DNA of 5,523 nucleotides, from the NCBI GenBank assembly GCA_002256595.1, contig NOLC01000244.1:1-5523 (forward strand), in the 5' to 3' direction. Shown here piece by piece: positions 5,060 through 5,523 of this stretch. How positions within the stretch are numbered: position 1 is the first letter of the stretch; each line of letters starts with the position of its first letter. This DNA comes from Methanosaeta sp. NSP1 (GTDB taxonomy: Archaea > Halobacteriota > Methanosarcinia > Methanotrichales > Methanotrichaceae). The translations under genes and the position numbers were made by a program. The notes beneath the pieces are model-generated. The model was not told the DNA's origin and searched no databases. It worked only from the letters and a program-made list of their open reading frames with translations.

Positions 5060-5170
5060 CTCTGCCATTGTCCCGGCAGTGAAAACAGGGCGCATATGCT
5101 GCCTGTAGCGGGCATTGCCTGCCGAAGAAGAGATATGCGCCGGAGAGAGATGATGAGAGTGATGATATGA
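5057..5170 (+). CDS. Possible short upstream ORF overlapping the AhpD-like start (ATGA)
   Basis: An open frame starting at ATG 5057 encodes 37 residues. A more likely internal start is ATG 5096, 24 residues, with AGGG five bases upstream (5087-5090). It ends in TGA at 5168-5170, which overlaps the ATG of the next gene as ATGA. The product is rich in Arg and Met (RRRDMRRREMMRVMI) and has no recognisable domain. The ATGA overlap suggests translational coupling, but 24-37 open codons are within chance, and a transcript starting near 5080 would exclude the first ATG. Confidence 0.25.
   Translation: MLCHCPGSENRAHMLPVAGIACRRRDMRRREMMRVMI
5074..5140 (+). promoter_or_regulatory. Potentially structured 5' leader of the AhpD-like gene
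   Basis: GCGCATAT (5090-5097) is the exact inverse of ATATGCGC (5133-5140). Inside, GCGGGC (5108-5113) pairs with GCCTGC (5117-5122) over an ATT loop, with one G-U pair. A competing pairing joins CGGCAG (5074-5079) to CTGCCG (5119-5124). These alternatives are mutually exclusive, as in leader-based control. A purine-rich stretch with GGAG at 5142-5145 and GTGAT at 5159-5163 lies beyond the stem. No known riboswitch family is recognised. Confidence 0.3.
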
Positions 5171-5472
5171 CTGCAAAAGAATCAAGGGTAGAGGAGTTTG
5201 TAGCAGCCCTGGGTGGAGAAGTAGAGAGCGCCTTTGGCAGGCTGATGGCAGGGGTCATGAAAGAGGGCTCCCTCTCGGAAAAGGATAAGGCTCTGATTGC
5301 CCTGGCCTGCTCGGTGGCTGTTAGATGCGAGCAATGCATCCGGCGGCATAAGAAAGTGGCTCTGCTGAAGGGAGCAAGCCGGGAGGAGATGCTGGAGGCG
5401 GCAGCCATTGCCGGGATGGTGCGCATGGGATCCGGCTATAACACTGCCGCCCTCCTGCTGGATGAAGAATAG
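5167..5472 (+). CDS. Carboxymuconolactone decarboxylase / AhpD-like protein
   Basis: This 101-residue, all-helical protein is of usual length for single-domain members of the CMD/AhpD family. The diagnostic segment is LSEKDKALIALACSVAVRCEQCIRRH (36-61). Its Cys54-x-x-Cys57-x-x-x-His61 matches the redox pair and histidine of AhpD alkylhydroperoxidases. GASREEMLEAAAIAGMVRMGSG (69-90) completes the family signature. The CxxC suggests thiol-based redox or peroxide-related activity rather than the ring decarboxylase reaction, but many archaeal members have no proven role. The ATG has only a weak ribosome site (GTGAT three bases upstream), and the frame has no earlier ATG. The start overlaps the stop of a short upstream ORF. 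A putative next gene starts 38 bases downstream on the same strand. Confidence 0.86.
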   Translation: MTAKESRVEEFVAALGGEVESAFGRLMAGVMKEGSLSEKDKALIALACSVAVRCEQCIRRHKKVALLKGASREEMLEAAAIAGMVRMGSGYNTAALLLDEE

Positions 5473-5509
5473 GGGCAAGCGGCTTTTTAATTAGAGAAGG
5501 TAGGATGTT

Positions 5510-5523
5510 ATGATTGAGGGCAT
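5510..5523 (+). CDS. Start of a downstream gene (cut by window end)
   Basis: ATG ATT GAG GGC AT reads MIEG and runs off the window. GGTAGG at 5499-5504 lies five bases upstream as a ribosome site. The spacing of 37 bases after the AhpD-like stop would allow co-transcription, although TTTTT at 5484-5488 between them could terminate the first gene. Too little is visible to identify a product. Confidence 0.4.

Larger units (their letters stand above)
4827..5166. other. Divergent intergenic control region (340 bases without a protein-sized gene)
   Basis: This gap separates the leftward NosD-like gene from the rightward AhpD-like gene. It holds an AT-rich half (about 4840-4912) with a dyad at 4876-4900. 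Next come hairpin-forming pieces (GCAGC 4915-4919 with GCTGC 4928-4932; CTCAAA 5005-5010 with TTTGAG 5014-5019), then a TATA-like palindrome at 5043-5059. A potentially folded leader (5074-5140) and a short ORF ending on the downstream start codon complete it. No tRNA or known riboswitch is recognised. Confidence 0.6.

Noticed and set aside
5028..5426. 132-codon minus-strand frame over the AhpD-like gene
   Set aside because: It is the antisense of a gene with a certain CxxCxxxH motif, and the product is Ser/Ala-rich without domains.
1..5523. CRISPR array, tRNA, rRNA, insertion sequence or attachment site
   Set aside because: No regularly spaced repeats, cloverleaf, rRNA-like sequence, transposase or flanking duplications were seen on either strand.

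Overview
The window looks like a stretch of archaeal chromosome, most likely from a methanogen of the Methanothrix (Methanosaeta) / Methanosarcinales type. This is inference. The grounds are TATA-box (box A) promoters, one apparently leaderless gene, strong GGAGG ribosome sites at other starts, TTG start use, frequent AGG/AGA arginine and ATA isoleucine codons, and gene families common in methanogens (UPF0175 with DUF3368 PIN, and a NosD-type secreted beta-helix protein). I see no rRNA, tRNA, CRISPR array or insertion sequence.

Left part, plus strand: the last codons of an unidentified gene end at 56. A two-gene toxin-antitoxin module follows: a UPF0175 antitoxin (144-407) and a DUF3368 PIN-domain toxin (388-873). 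The two overlap by 20 bases, and the toxin starts at a TTG with a perfect GGAGG site. A T7 run lies just downstream. A 576-residue calcineurin-like metallophosphoesterase (1060-2790) follows, with its own TATA box and ribosome site. All five of its metal-binding motifs are intact, but they are separated by unusually long insertions.

Middle and right part, minus strand: three genes read leftward. They are a small secreted right-handed beta-helix (NosD-like) protein (4826-4113), an unrecognised 214-residue protein (4037-3393) and a 112-residue cupin (3250-2912). The cupin gene converges on the phosphoesterase gene, and a nested hairpin lies between them. The cupin promoter carries a near-perfect palindrome overlapping its TATA element.

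Far right, plus strand: a 340-base divergent intergenic region (4827-5166) holds two palindromic sites near the two promoters, plus a potentially structured leader with a short upstream ORF. It precedes a 101-residue carboxymuconolactone decarboxylase/AhpD-like protein with a CxxCxxxH motif (5167-5472). A further gene probably begins at 5510 and runs off the window.

Apart from the toxin-antitoxin pair, nothing shows that these genes form one pathway; the region reads as a set of independent small transcription units. I found no convincing new multi-gene system. The best leads are the large phosphoesterase, the unknown 214-residue protein, and the regulatory structure of the two intergenic control regions.
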